Below, in pieces: positions 8,148-16,663 of a stretch of 64,000 nucleotides of DNA (position 1 is its first letter; every line of letters starts with the position of its first letter). The position numbers were made by a program, and so were the translations under genes. The notes beneath the pieces are model-generated. The model made no database searches and was not told where the DNA came from. It saw nothing but the letters and a program-made list of their open reading frames with translations. This DNA comes from Pseudomonas fluorescens (GTDB taxonomy: Bacteria; Pseudomonadota; Gammaproteobacteria; Pseudomonadales; Pseudomonadaceae), in NCBI RefSeq assembly GCF_001307155.1, contig NZ_CP012830.1, forward strand, positions 1,054,001 to 1,118,000, in the 5' to 3' direction.

Positions 8148-9419
8148 ATGGACGCTATTACCCATAACCAGATTACTTTTTTCATCCCGGGAGACCGTGA
8201 TCCGCATTTCGGTCTCGAAGGCGTTATCACTCTGTTTGAACTCAAGCACGCACTTGACACCGACCGGCATGTGAAAGGTTTCACTGTGTTGGCAGACGAC
8301 AAGATTCTGGTGAGTGCATGGCTGGCCCGCGACCTGAAAGGGATCTATGGGCTGGCACGCTTCAATCCTGATGGCAGCGTCGACACCTCGTTTGCCGACA
8401 TGGGCCTGGCGCAAGGCAACTTTGCCGATGGATACGACTCGACAGGCGGCCAGCTCGCCGTTCAGGACGACGGCCACATCATCATGCTGGGCTGGTCCCG
8501 CGAAGTAGACGTTTACAGCCCGAAACGCCTGGTCATTGCTCGCTTCGATATCAATGGCCTGGTTGACCGCAGCTTTGGTGAACAGGGCTGCGTGGTCATT
8601 GAAAACAGCGCCCTCGGGGAGTTGGTTGACGACTCCAGCACCCTGCAATTGCTGGCCGACGGAACAATCCTCGTCAGCGCAACCTACTTGAAGGGGGATA
8701 CCTCTAGCGGTCTGGTGTTGCGAGTCGACACTCGCGGCAATCTGGATAAAAGCTTCAATAAAACCGGACAACTCGAGATCAATCATCAGGCGTTCAGCAG
8801 TCTGTCAGTCACTGCCATCCGGGTGCAGGCCGATAACACTATTCTGGTCGCGGGTAGTGCTCGACGTTCACCGTCTGAAACACAAGGCTATGTCGCTCGT
8901 TATTCTCACACGGGTGAACTTGATACGAACTTTGGCGGCACTCAAACACCCGGTTTCTCCCTGGTGAACATTCCGAATGGTACGGTTATCTTTCACGAAC
9001 TAATCGACACCGCCGCCGGCAACGTCGTGGGTATTGGCCAGGCAAGTTCCGGCCAAAGAAACTGGGGCCTGCTTGTGGGCTTCGACACGACCGGCAACCC
9101 ATTCCCCGAGTTCAATCAGGGTCGCCCGGTATTGACTTCGTTCAATGCCGACCATGGGAACGAGTGGGTGTGTGCGACCCGGCAGGCGGATGGCAGCATC
9201 ATCACCGCTGGCGGTTCCAGTCGCTTGTATATCGCGCGCTATCTGGCCAACGGCTCCGTTGACCGAAGCTTCGGTCAAAACGGTTGCATCCAGGAAGACA
9301 CTCAACTGGTGACCACACCAGCGCTTCTACAAACACAAGCAACCGGCCGTATTCTGCTGGCGGGTAACACCTTGGGCTTAGGTGGCGCACTCGGCCATGT
9401 TTACGGCTATCAGGGCTGA
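8148..9419 (+). CDS. Delta-60 repeat (beta-propeller-like) protein
   Basis: The 423 residues contain repeats of the delta-60 type: ARFNPDGSVDTSFADMG, ARFDINGLVDRSFGEQG, LRVDTRGNLDKSFNKTG, ARYSHTGELDTNFGG, ARYLANGSVDRSFGQNG. Each is preceded by a strand rich in valine, leucine and alanine. Such repeats build a beta-propeller-like fold. There is no signal peptide or anchor. The ATG is preceded by AAGG, and the upstream leader is AT-rich. A strong hairpin follows the gene. The function is unknown; it may belong with the leaderless beta-repeat proteins elsewhere in the window. Confidence 0.85.
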   Translation: MDAITHNQITFFIPGDRDPHFGLEGVITLFELKHALDTDRHVKGFTVLADDKILVSAWLARDLKGIYGLARFNPDGSVDTSFADMGLAQGNFADGYDSTGGQLAVQDDGHIIMLGWSREVDVYSPKRLVIARFDINGLVDRSFGEQGCVVIENSALGELVDDSSTLQLLADGTILVSATYLKGDTSSGLVLRVDTRGNLDKSFNKTGQLEINHQAFSSLSVTAIRVQADNTILVAGSARRSPSETQGYVARYSHTGELDTNFGGTQTPGFSLVNIPNGTVIFHELIDTAAGNVVGIGQASSGQRNWGLLVGFDTTGNPFPEFNQGRPVLTSFNADHGNEWVCATRQADGSIITAGGSSRLYIARYLANGSVDRSFGQNGCIQEDTQLVTTPALLQTQATGRILLAGNTLGLGGALGHVYGYQG

Positions 9420-9443
9420 TTCTCCCTACCCTGCCAAGCGCCC

Positions 9444-9477
9444 CTGACCACACAGCTTGTTAGAGCTGTGTGGTCAG
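9444..9477 (+). terminator. Strong intrinsic-type hairpin after the delta-60 gene
   Basis: A perfect 14-bp stem (ctgaccacacagct/agctgtgtggtcag) with a 6-base loop is followed by cctttaa. It lies 25 bases after the stop codon. Confidence 0.75.
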
Positions 9478-9553
9478 CCTTTAACCTTCATGAAATCAAT
9501 AAACGCCTGCACCTTCAGTGGCCCTTGCGCTATTCCCCTTGTCAGCCATCCTG
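9474..9553 (-). pseudogene. Possible C-terminal scrap of a LysR-type regulator
   Basis: The minus strand reads PLKVQAFIDFMK followed by VKG and a stop codon. This resembles the C-terminal end of LysR-family proteins, where the last helix often reads like RVRAFIDFL. Nothing recognisable precedes it, and its stop codon lies in the terminator stem of the neighbouring gene. The match is short, so this is tentative. Confidence 0.35.
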
Positions 9554-9616
9554 CGTCTGGACACCACCAAGCTGCTGACGCACATTACCCCTCACTCACC
9601 CAAGGAGAAAAACCGC

Positions 9617-10015
9617 ATGACGGACTATCGCGAATACTTCAACGAAGTGACCCAGACCCTTGTCGACATCGAGCAATGGTTTTCCGGCAGCGCCGACAAA
9701 GGCCTACTGACGCAGTTGCTGGCGCGTTTCTCGCCGCAGTTTTCGATGATCGTGCCCGGCGGCAATGTGCTGGATTATCCAGGTTTGAGCGAGCTGTTCG
9801 ATAAACTCGGCGGCGCTCGCCCGGGCTTGAAAATCAGCCTGAGCGAATGGAGCGGGATTGACCAACACGCAGGCGGCGCCACCGTCAGCTACCGCGAGGT
9901 GCAATCCGATGCGAGCGGCGTGCTGAATGATCGGCGTGCGACGGCGGTGATTGAAAAACTGCCGTCAGGTGCGTTGCTGTGGCGGCATTTGCATGAGACG
10001 TATTGTCAGGGCTGA
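9617..10015 (+). CDS. NTF2-like/SnoaL-like small protein
   Basis: The product is 132 aa. ATG 9617 is chosen because CAAGGAG lies 10 bases upstream; an in-frame ATG at 9518 would add a region that looks like non-coding debris. The pattern of an N-terminal helix (YREYFNEVTQTLVDIEQWF), a turn containing FSPQFSMIVPGG, and alternating strands ending in WRHLHETY resembles DUF4440/NTF2-like proteins. I cannot assign an activity. A terminator hairpin follows 4 bases after the stop. Confidence 0.7.
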   Translation: MTDYREYFNEVTQTLVDIEQWFSGSADKGLLTQLLARFSPQFSMIVPGGNVLDYPGLSELFDKLGGARPGLKISLSEWSGIDQHAGGATVSYREVQSDASGVLNDRRATAVIEKLPSGALLWRHLHETYCQG

Positions 10016-10019
10016 ATGA

Positions 10020-10049
10020 GATCGCTCCCACTGAAGAGTGGGAGCGATC
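10020..10049 (+). terminator. Hairpin terminator after the NTF2-like gene
   Basis: A perfect 13-bp stem (gatcgctcccact/agtgggagcgatc) with a gaag loop is followed by aaaagg rather than T. It could also end transcription arriving on the minus strand, where a T-run would follow the opposite arm less directly. Confidence 0.6.
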
Positions 10050-10240
10050 AAAAGGACGTTTATCTCGCGTAGGTTTTTGAAGGACAATGGCCCGCGCGTC
10101 TGAGGACGGTTCCGACACGTTTTGACGGTTGCGTTGGGTGATGGGGGACGGATAGCCTTTTCGGGTCGCTGCCCATTCAGCGATCGGGTGTGGTAGCCCG
10201 GATATCTCATAGGAGTGACTTAACCTATTGGAGCATCACC

Positions 10241-10612
10241 ATGTCTAAAGCTACCCCCAATCCCACTGAAACCGACAGCACCTCCCCCTACGCCTCCCTC
10301 GATTCAAAAGAACTCCACGCCGCCGCGCACCGTGCGCTCGACCATTACCTGGTGCTGCCCGAGACCAAGCAATTGTTGGCCGACCGACGTCCCGGTTGCA
10401 TTTTCGTCATCGCCCCCGATGTCGACTCTGAAACCCTACTGGCCCACGCCTGCGAGACGCTCGCGTCGGTGAACGTCATGGCCAGCGATCTGGCGTTTGA
10501 GCTTGAAGGTCCCAAGCGCAATACCGCACTGGCGATTCAGCAGATGATTTCACTGGCCGAGTTGGCGGTGAATCGGGCACTGGATCACCTCGATCCACCT
10601 GAACCGGCGTAG
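10241..10612 (+). CDS. DUF6124/DUF3077-type small Pseudomonas protein
   Basis: The product is 123 aa. ATG 10241 has GGAG (10230-10233) upstream; the longer reading from 10190 is not supported. The N terminus (TPNPTETD..SPYASLDSKELHAAAHRALDHYL) and the following DVDSETLLAHACETLASVNVMASDLAFEL...RNTALAIQQMISLAELAVNRALD match my memory of a small family common in Pseudomonas with many paralogues per genome. It is helical, soluble, and of unknown function. A 200-bp region without coding potential lies upstream. Confidence 0.75.
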   Translation: MSKATPNPTETDSTSPYASLDSKELHAAAHRALDHYLVLPETKQLLADRRPGCIFVIAPDVDSETLLAHACETLASVNVMASDLAFELEGPKRNTALAIQQMISLAELAVNRALDHLDPPEPA

Positions 10613-10710
10613 CAACTGTGTTCACCACACCGACTCGCGGCATCTGATCTGACAGATCGCTAACAGATAAGGCGTCTGCGATCTTTTGACTTTAATCTTA
10701 TCAATCCCCC

Positions 10711-10739
10711 AAAAAGCCGAGCCATGATCATGGCCCGGC
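10711..10739 (-). terminator. Terminator of the 10764-11507 gene
   Basis: On the minus strand an almost perfect 12-bp palindromic stem (gccgggccatga/tcatggctcggc, one mismatch) is followed directly by TTTTTGGGGG. It starts 25 bases past the stop codon. Confidence 0.7.
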
Positions 10740-10763
10740 CCGGCCTCATCACATCCTGCCCTG

Positions 10764-11507
10764 TCAGAGCGGGTAGGCAACCAGATTAGGGACGTTCTGG
10801 AATGACGGGTTCTGACCCGACGCAACCGGGTAAAGCAGTTGAACGGAAACAGGCAGGTCTATGCCCGGCTCCAGCACATACTTGCCCCCCTTAGGCGTGC
10901 GCAACTCGATAATCCCTTCTGTACCGTCATGGCTCATGTCGAGCCAGGGATTGGCGTAAATTTTCGTGCCCAGTGGTAATCCTGCGCTCGAAACTTTCCA
11001 CTGCGCAATCGAGTGTCTGGTGGCTCTTAGAATAAAGTCATAACTGTATATCCACCCCTTAGTGGCCTGATCCTGCCATGCCCCTTTAAACGTCTGGCGC
11101 ACCTGAATTTCTTGTTCTTCAATATACTTCGCCAAAACACCACAATAGAAATGCTCCATATGGGTCGGCTGGTAATAACGAATGGAGCACAACTCGGCAA
11201 CGGATGAAGGCCGCAACTCTTTTTCGGAGATTAACGTTACTGTGCGACCAGGGTTCCACCCCTGAGTTTGCGTATCGGTAATGGTGATCATGCTGGAGTT
11301 AAAACTGGGTCTAAAAATCATCTGCGCACCGTTGACAGGCATCGAAACGTGCAGAAAGGTCACGTCCTCGTTTACCCGGAACTCCAGACGTGATCCGACA
11401 GGAGGGGGGGCGCCATCCGTTTCAAGGGTAAATCCGAGTGTTACCGGCACGCTTTTTTTAATACCATTGATACCGTTATCCATTCTGATATCTATCAGCT
11501 TTGTCAT
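10764..11507 (-). CDS. Hypothetical protein, intact paralogue of the 6154-6545 pseudogene
   Basis: The product is 247 aa, with AAGGA 9 bases before the ATG. There is no signal peptide or membrane segment. Most of the sequence reads as beta-strands, for example SVPVTLGFTLETDG...SRLEFRVNEDVTFLHVSMPV at the N terminus and GKYVLEPGIDLPVSVQLLYPV near the C terminus. A repeat-like beta-sandwich fold is plausible. The remnant at 6154-6545 shows that this family duplicates locally. The region upstream (11508-11702) is AT-rich. I do not recognise the function. Confidence 0.75.
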   Translation of the reverse strand: MTKLIDIRMDNGINGIKKSVPVTLGFTLETDGAPPPVGSRLEFRVNEDVTFLHVSMPVNGAQMIFRPSFNSSMITITDTQTQGWNPGRTVTLISEKELRPSSVAELCSIRYYQPTHMEHFYCGVLAKYIEEQEIQVRQTFKGAWQDQATKGWIYSYDFILRATRHSIAQWKVSSAGLPLGTKIYANPWLDMSHDGTEGIIELRTPKGGKYVLEPGIDLPVSVQLLYPVASGQNPSFQNVPNLVAYPL

Positions 11508-11702
11508 TTTAAAATCCTTTTTAAAAATACTGCCACACTAAAAAATAGAGCCGGTTAAGTACCAGCCCTTAAATATAAATCAATATAAGCCACCTACAAC
11601 AGTGACGACCCGCAAACTAACACACAACAAAATATTCAAAAACCCAAACTAACTTCCCATTACAATTAACACCAAAAAAACAACAACTCACCCGCTGCAA
11701 AG
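11508..11702. other. AT-rich, strand-skewed intergenic region
   Basis: The plus strand of this 195-bp gap is rich in A and C and nearly lacks G between about 11595 and 11690. It lies upstream of the hypothetical gene at 10764-11507 and after the HlyD gene. It should contain the promoter of the former; no clear motif was identified. Confidence 0.4.
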
Positions 11703-12566
11703 TTACTCGACGTCATCTTGCTTGACCACCACCGTACAAGTAATTCCCGCCGCCAACAGCACCCCGTCCGGCACTTCATCGATGTGAATCCGCACCGGCA
11801 CCCGTTGTGCCAAACGCACCCAGTTAAAGGTCGGATTCACGTCGGCGATCAGCTCGCGGCTTTCCGGGTTATCGCGGTCGTAGATGCCGCGCGATATGCT
11901 TTCGACATGGCCCTTGAGCACTTCGCCGCTCATCAATTGCATGTCGGCCTGATCGCCGACTTTCACATGCGGCAGTTTGGTTTCTTCGAAGAAGCCGTAG
12001 ACCCAGAACGAGTTCATATCGACCACGGCCATTTTCGCTTCGCCGATGCGCGCGTAGTCGCCGCGATGGACGTTGAGGTTGGTGACATAACCGTCCACCG
12101 CCGCCAGCACTTTGGTGCGCTTGAGGTTCAACTCTGCGGCCTCAAGCTGTGCCTGGGCCTGTTGGTAATCGGCCAGCGCCGAGTCGGCAATGTTGCTGGC
12201 GTCGTCGCGGTTTTCCTTGGAGATCACCAGGTTGTCGAGGTCGGCGCGACGGTGCGCGTTGACCTTGCGCATCTCCCACGTGGCTTTGCGCGAAGCGACC
12301 AGCGATTGCGCCTGTTTCACCGCGATCTGGTAGTGCTCGGGATCGATCTGCATCAGCAGGTCGCCCTTTTTCACCAACTGGTTGTCACGTACCGGCACGT
12401 CGACCACTTCGCCGGTGACGTCGGCGGCGACATTGATGATGTCGGCGCGCACCCGGCCATCACGGGTCCACGGGGTGTCCATGTAATGCACCCAGAGGGT
12501 CCGGCCGATCCACAGCGCGAGGGCCAGTACCAACAAGGTCGCGAGCAGGCTGAAGAGTTTTTTCAT
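11703..12566 (-). CDS. HlyD-family periplasmic adaptor (AaeA-like)
   Basis: The 287-aa membrane-fusion protein has one N-terminal transmembrane helix (LLATLLVLALALWIGRTLWV), a biotinyl-lipoyl-like half (VAADVTGEVVDVPVRDNQLVKKGDLLMQIDP), a short alpha-helical hairpin, the second lipoyl half (VLAAVDGYVTNLNVHRGDYARIG) and a beta-barrel domain. Length and order fit AaeA/EmrA-type adaptors of FUSC pumps. It is the last gene of the operon OMF-FUSC-DUF1656-HlyD, 10 bp after DUF1656. The complex would export small aromatic acids or drugs across both membranes; the substrate is inferred from the family only. Confidence 0.9.
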   Translation of the reverse strand: MKKLFSLLATLLVLALALWIGRTLWVHYMDTPWTRDGRVRADIINVAADVTGEVVDVPVRDNQLVKKGDLLMQIDPEHYQIAVKQAQSLVASRKATWEMRKVNAHRRADLDNLVISKENRDDASNIADSALADYQQAQAQLEAAELNLKRTKVLAAVDGYVTNLNVHRGDYARIGEAKMAVVDMNSFWVYGFFEETKLPHVKVGDQADMQLMSGEVLKGHVESISRGIYDRDNPESRELIADVNPTFNWVRLAQRVPVRIHIDEVPDGVLLAAGITCTVVVKQDDVE

Positions 12567-12576
12567 CGAATCGGTC

Positions 12577-12777
12577 TCAAGAGTAAACAGTCAGCGCAAG
12601 AGCGCCGAACAAACAGGTGAAGAGGCTCAGGCGCAGCAGCGCCGGGTGCCAGAAGAAGCGGTACAGATCAAACCCGGACAAAAACCGGTCGAGTGCCCAG
12701 GCCATTGCCGCAGCGATGAAAAACATCAGGGTCATGGTCGGCATGTACACGCCGTGGAAGGCGATTTCACGAGGCAT
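12577..12777 (-). CDS. DUF1656 small membrane protein (AaeX-like)
   Basis: The 66-residue protein has two membrane segments (about 10-29 and 44-62). The N terminus MPREIAFHGVYMPTM is typical of DUF1656. It always sits between FUSC and HlyD genes in such operons. Its start overlaps the end of the FUSC gene by 11 bp, so translation is probably coupled. Its role in the pump is not known. Confidence 0.9.
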   Translation of the reverse strand: MPREIAFHGVYMPTMTLMFFIAAAMAWALDRFLSGFDLYRFFWHPALLRLSLFTCLFGALALTVYS

Positions 12778-14953
12778 GGTCAGGTCCTTGCGGGGCAGCG
12801 AGCGCTGCCAGCGGCGATTGCGGGTCGAGCAACGAGGTGCGGATGAAATGCAGGTAGCTCTTCACCCGGCGCAAGGCCGAGGTGTCGAAGTGCGGGGCGA
12901 AGGGTTCGTCGGTGGCCTGGACGCGGCTGATGGCGTGGTCGACCGCCACCAGGCTGCGCTCCAGATTGCTCTGGTTCGGTTGCAGAAACAGCCGAACCAG
13001 CGAGCGACCCATGACCCTGATCGCCTGACGCCATGGCTGGGTTTCGGCATAGGCCGGGTGCACCGGCAAGATCGCCTGTTCCTTGCGCAACTCGATGATC
13101 GCGTGACCGACTTCCAGCACCACGAACATCCAGCGCAGCAGATCGCGTTGCACCTTAGGCTGTCCGGTGGCCAATCCATAAGCCTGGTGCACCAGATCGC
13201 GGGTGCTGCTTTCAAAACCCGACGCCAGCCCCTTGAGTTTGCCGCTGATGGCGAACACCACTTGCCCGCGCAAGTCCTGCTCCAGACGCCACCACAACCA
13301 GCGACTGTTGGGCGGCAGGATGATCGCCCCGGCCGCCGCGCACACCAGCATGCCCATGATCATCGCGATGTAGTCGTTGATGAAGGTGTACGGGTTGTAG
13401 ACCGTCAGGTTGTCCGGCACTGAACCGGTGCTGAAAAAGATCAGCAAACCCAGGCCAACACCGGCGTACTGCGGCCGTGAGGTGAGGAACGAACCGAGCA
13501 CGATCACCGGCGCCAGCATCACGCACAACAGTGGGAAACCGTCGATCCACGGGAAGATGAAAAACATCTCGACGAAGCCGATCAGCGCCCCGAGCAACGT
13601 CCCGCAGGCCATCTGGAACGCCATGCGCTTGGGGTTTGGCGTGGCCGCCGAGAGACCGACCGTGGCAGCAGCGATCAAGGTCATGGTCGCGCCGCTCGGC
13701 CACGCGGTGGCGACCCAGTAACTGCCCAGCACAATCAGAATGAACGACGCCCGAATGCCTGCCGCGGTCGACGCCAGCCAGTTGGTTTTCGGGGTGTAGG
13801 GCTCATCCCATTGCTCGCGTTCGTGGCGGTGCTCGGCCAGCGAGGCGTGGGTCTGTGCATAACTGTGCACTTCGTCGACGAAGCGGTAGAGCAACTCGTA
13901 GGCGGTGTGAAAATCCAGTTGCTCGGCGTCGCTCGGTTCGCTCTGCTGAAAGCTCGCCCGCAAGCTGCGCACCCGCGCCGGCAGCCCTTCTTTATAGGCG
14001 GCCAATTGCGCTGCCAGACGCGCTGCGTCGGCATGCGTCAGCGCACGACCCGAGAAGCCATCGAGCACTTCGGCGAGGTCCTGCAACCCGGGTTTGATCG
14101 CCGCCACTACCTGTTCGGTGCCGCTGCTGCGCAAGCGTTCGAGCAATTGGTGCAAGGCGTTGAACCGGGTGGTGATGCCCATGAATTCGCTGTTCAAGCG
14201 ACTGAGCCGACCATTGCGCCGACGCATGTGCGGGTCTTCGAACACGGTGACGCTGCGCAAGCCTTCCAGGCCCACGGCTTCGGCGATAAAGCGCACGTTG
14301 CCGGCTTCGAACGCCTCGCGTTGGCTGCGCCCGCGCAAGCCATCGGTGACGAACAGCGCAAACACTCCGAAGCGCTGATACAAGGCGTTGCGCATCGCCG
14401 CGCTGGCGGTTTGCGGGAGAATCGCGGCGCTGACCAGGGTCGAGCAGAGAATCCCCAGGGAGATTTCCAGCACCCGCCAGACTGCCGCCATGAACGCGCC
14501 GTCCGGGTGCGCCAGCGCCGGCAAGCCGACCATCGCCGCCGTATAACCGGCGAGCACAAAACCATAGGCGCGGAAGTTGCGATAACGCGCGGCACCGGCC
14601 GTGCAGATGCCGACCCAGATCGCCAGCGAACCGAGGAACAGTTCGGTGTTCTGGGCGAACAAGGCAATCAGCGCGACCATCACCGCCGAGCCAGCCAGCG
14701 TACCGAGGAAGCGATAGAAGCTCTTGGCGAACACCTGACCGCTCTGCGGCTGCATGACGATGAACACGGTGATCATCGCGGTGCGCGGTTGCGGCAGTTC
14801 CAGGCGCATGGCCAGCCAGAGGGTCAGGAACGCGGCGGTCAGCACCTTGAAGATGTAGACCCAAGTCACGCCGTCACTGCGTGCCCAGTCGAAAAAACCC
14901 CGGCGCCATTCAAGGGAATACAGCCAGCGCAGCGGTGCAGGCAAGGGAGTCAT
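12767..14953 (-). CDS. FUSC-family inner-membrane efflux pump (AaeB-like)
   Basis: The 728-aa protein has two membrane blocks of about six helices each (residues about 33-180 and 385-530), each followed by a soluble domain, which is the classic FUSC layout. The first block contains TAMITVFIVMQPQSGQVFAK, characteristic of the family. Proteins of this type work with an HlyD adaptor to export aromatic carboxylates and related compounds. The gene starts 10 bp after the lipoprotein gene and overlaps DUF1656 at its end. Confidence 0.92.
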   Translation of the reverse strand: MTPLPAPLRWLYSLEWRRGFFDWARSDGVTWVYIFKVLTAAFLTLWLAMRLELPQPRTAMITVFIVMQPQSGQVFAKSFYRFLGTLAGSAVMVALIALFAQNTELFLGSLAIWVGICTAGAARYRNFRAYGFVLAGYTAAMVGLPALAHPDGAFMAAVWRVLEISLGILCSTLVSAAILPQTASAAMRNALYQRFGVFALFVTDGLRGRSQREAFEAGNVRFIAEAVGLEGLRSVTVFEDPHMRRRNGRLSRLNSEFMGITTRFNALHQLLERLRSSGTEQVVAAIKPGLQDLAEVLDGFSGRALTHADAARLAAQLAAYKEGLPARVRSLRASFQQSEPSDAEQLDFHTAYELLYRFVDEVHSYAQTHASLAEHRHEREQWDEPYTPKTNWLASTAAGIRASFILIVLGSYWVATAWPSGATMTLIAAATVGLSAATPNPKRMAFQMACGTLLGALIGFVEMFFIFPWIDGFPLLCVMLAPVIVLGSFLTSRPQYAGVGLGLLIFFSTGSVPDNLTVYNPYTFINDYIAMIMGMLVCAAAGAIILPPNSRWLWWRLEQDLRGQVVFAISGKLKGLASGFESSTRDLVHQAYGLATGQPKVQRDLLRWMFVVLEVGHAIIELRKEQAILPVHPAYAETQPWRQAIRVMGRSLVRLFLQPNQSNLERSLVAVDHAISRVQATDEPFAPHFDTSALRRVKSYLHFIRTSLLDPQSPLAALAAPQGPDHAS

Positions 14954-14963
14954 GGTGTCCTGT

Positions 14964-16475
14964 TCAGTGGTCGAGGGCAGAGAGAATGGCTGGGGTTTTC
15001 GGCGCCTGGACTTTGCCGTCTAGCGGCACGTCGTTACCGGCGCCGAGCCCGCCACCAAGGGCAGTGACCAGTTCGGCATGGGCGCTCAAACGCGCGGCCT
15101 GAACCTGTTGTTGCACTTGCTGCTGCTTGAACAGCAGGCTTTGGGCATTCAGCACGTTGAGGTAATCAGTGAGCCCGCGCTGATAGGCGATCATCGCGAT
15201 GTCGTAGGTTTTCTGCGCCGCCGCCACCGACTCCTCGGCGAAGGCTTGCTGTTTGTCCATGGACTCGCGGCGGATCAACTGATCGGAGATGCTTTTGAGC
15301 GCATCGACCAGGGTCTGGTTGTACTTGGCCACGGCGATGTCATAGCCGGCCGAAGCTTCGCCCAACTCCGAGCGCAAGCGCCCACCGTCGAAGATCGGCA
15401 GGGAGATCGCCGGCCCGACGTTGTAGTTGAGCTTCTTGCCGGTCAGAAACTCCAGCGCCCCGCCACCGGTGGCCATGTAACCAAGGCTGCCGACCAGATC
15501 GACGTTGGGGTAGAAGCCAGCGTGCGCCACCTCGATCCCGCGCGCCTGGGCCGCGACTTGCCAGCGACTGGCAACCACGTCCGGGCGTTGGCCGAGCAAT
15601 TGCGCAGGCAATGCCGAGGGTAGTTTCAGTGCGGTACCAAGGGACAGCGTCGGACGCTGCAACTGTGCGCCCTCCCCTGGACCTTTGCCTGCCAATGCCG
15701 CAAGTTGATTGCGGCTCAGGGCGATTTCTTCGTCCAGTGCATCCAGTTGTCGATGGGTTTCCGGCAACGGGGTTTGTGCCTGGCTGACTTCGAAATGGGT
15801 ACCGATGCCGCCATCCAGGCGCTTTTGTGCAAGCTCCAGAATCTGCTGTTGCTGCTTGAGGGTCGCGGCCACGATGTCCCGCTGCGCGTAATGCAGCGAC
15901 AGCTGGATGTAGGCGCGGACCACGTTGTTCTGCAATTCGAGCTGAGCCATGCGCGCTTCGGCGGCGCTCATGTGGGCCATGTCGACGGCGCGTTCGGTGG
16001 CATTGCTTTCGCGGCCCCAAAGGTCGAGGGCGTAGCTGAAACCGAGAGCGGCGTTGTTGTCCCAAGTGGTGGTGTTGGCCAGCTCGCCCGGACCGTAAAA
16101 CTGATCGGTGGGCCAGTTATGGCGCTTGAGGGTGGATTGGCCATTGACCTGCAACGACTCGGCCGATTCGGCAACACCGGCCATGGACTTGGCCTGACGC
16201 ACACGAGCAGCGGCCATGGCCATGCTCGGACTGCCTTGCACGGCGAGGTCGATCCAGTGATTGAGTTGCGGGTCGCCATAGGCCTGCCACCACTGCGCGG
16301 TGGGCCAGTGAGCATCCTTGGCGGCGCTTTGAATGGCCTCGTCGGTGGCCAATGTATTGGCGTCGAATGCCTTGCCCTGTGGCGCAATACCTCCGGTTCC
16401 GATGCAGCCGCTGATTGCTAACGATAAAACCCAAACACTGAGAGTCTTCAGCTCTCTGCTGATGCGACGCGGCAC
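14964..16475 (-). CDS. NodT-type outer-membrane efflux lipoprotein
   Basis: The 503-aa outer-membrane factor is the first gene of the efflux operon. The start is GTG with AGGA about 11 bases upstream. A lipobox (LAISGC, cysteine about residue 24) shows that it is a lipoprotein. Two repeated TolC-like halves follow, with motifs WWQAYGDPQLNHWIDLAVQGSP and RQAKSMAGVAESAESLQV at the N-terminal side and RPDVVASRWQVAAQARGIEVAHAGFYPNVDL in the middle. It would form the channel for the FUSC/HlyD pump. The gene is divergent from a LysR regulator across a 188-bp gap. Confidence 0.93.
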   Translation of the reverse strand: MPRRISRELKTLSVWVLSLAISGCIGTGGIAPQGKAFDANTLATDEAIQSAAKDAHWPTAQWWQAYGDPQLNHWIDLAVQGSPSMAMAAARVRQAKSMAGVAESAESLQVNGQSTLKRHNWPTDQFYGPGELANTTTWDNNAALGFSYALDLWGRESNATERAVDMAHMSAAEARMAQLELQNNVVRAYIQLSLHYAQRDIVAATLKQQQQILELAQKRLDGGIGTHFEVSQAQTPLPETHRQLDALDEEIALSRNQLAALAGKGPGEGAQLQRPTLSLGTALKLPSALPAQLLGQRPDVVASRWQVAAQARGIEVAHAGFYPNVDLVGSLGYMATGGGALEFLTGKKLNYNVGPAISLPIFDGGRLRSELGEASAGYDIAVAKYNQTLVDALKSISDQLIRRESMDKQQAFAEESVAAAQKTYDIAMIAYQRGLTDYLNVLNAQSLLFKQQQVQQQVQAARLSAHAELVTALGGGLGAGNDVPLDGKVQAPKTPAILSALDH

Positions 16476-16663
16476 TGCTGCAAATTCCTGAGGTGGGGAG
16501 GACGTCCCGTAAGAGATGGGCGCAATTCTAGGGGTGGGCTTGAGCAGCGATAAGCCGGGAATCCTGTGAATCTTTGTTACCGTTCACGAGATAATCCCTT
16601 GGTCGGGGTCACAGCACTCCGTAACTTCGTGTCACAATTTGTCATCGCACCCGAGAGCACCCC
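16476..16663. promoter_or_regulatory. Divergent promoter region of efflux operon and LysR gene
   Basis: This 188-bp gap separates two divergently transcribed units, the classic arrangement in which a LysR protein controls both. The dyad-like stretch tcacagcactccgtaacttc and cgtgtcacaatttgtcatcg near 16609-16645 could contain T-N11-A boxes. No exact operator can be proved by eye. Confidence 0.5.

Noticed and set aside
9518..9616. N-terminal extension of the NTF2-like protein
   Set aside because: It overlaps a probable LysR scrap, and the ribosome site is at 9617.
12617..16421. Long plus-strand ORFs across the efflux operon
   Set aside because: They are antisense to well-recognised FUSC, HlyD and NodT genes; high GC leaves antisense frames open.
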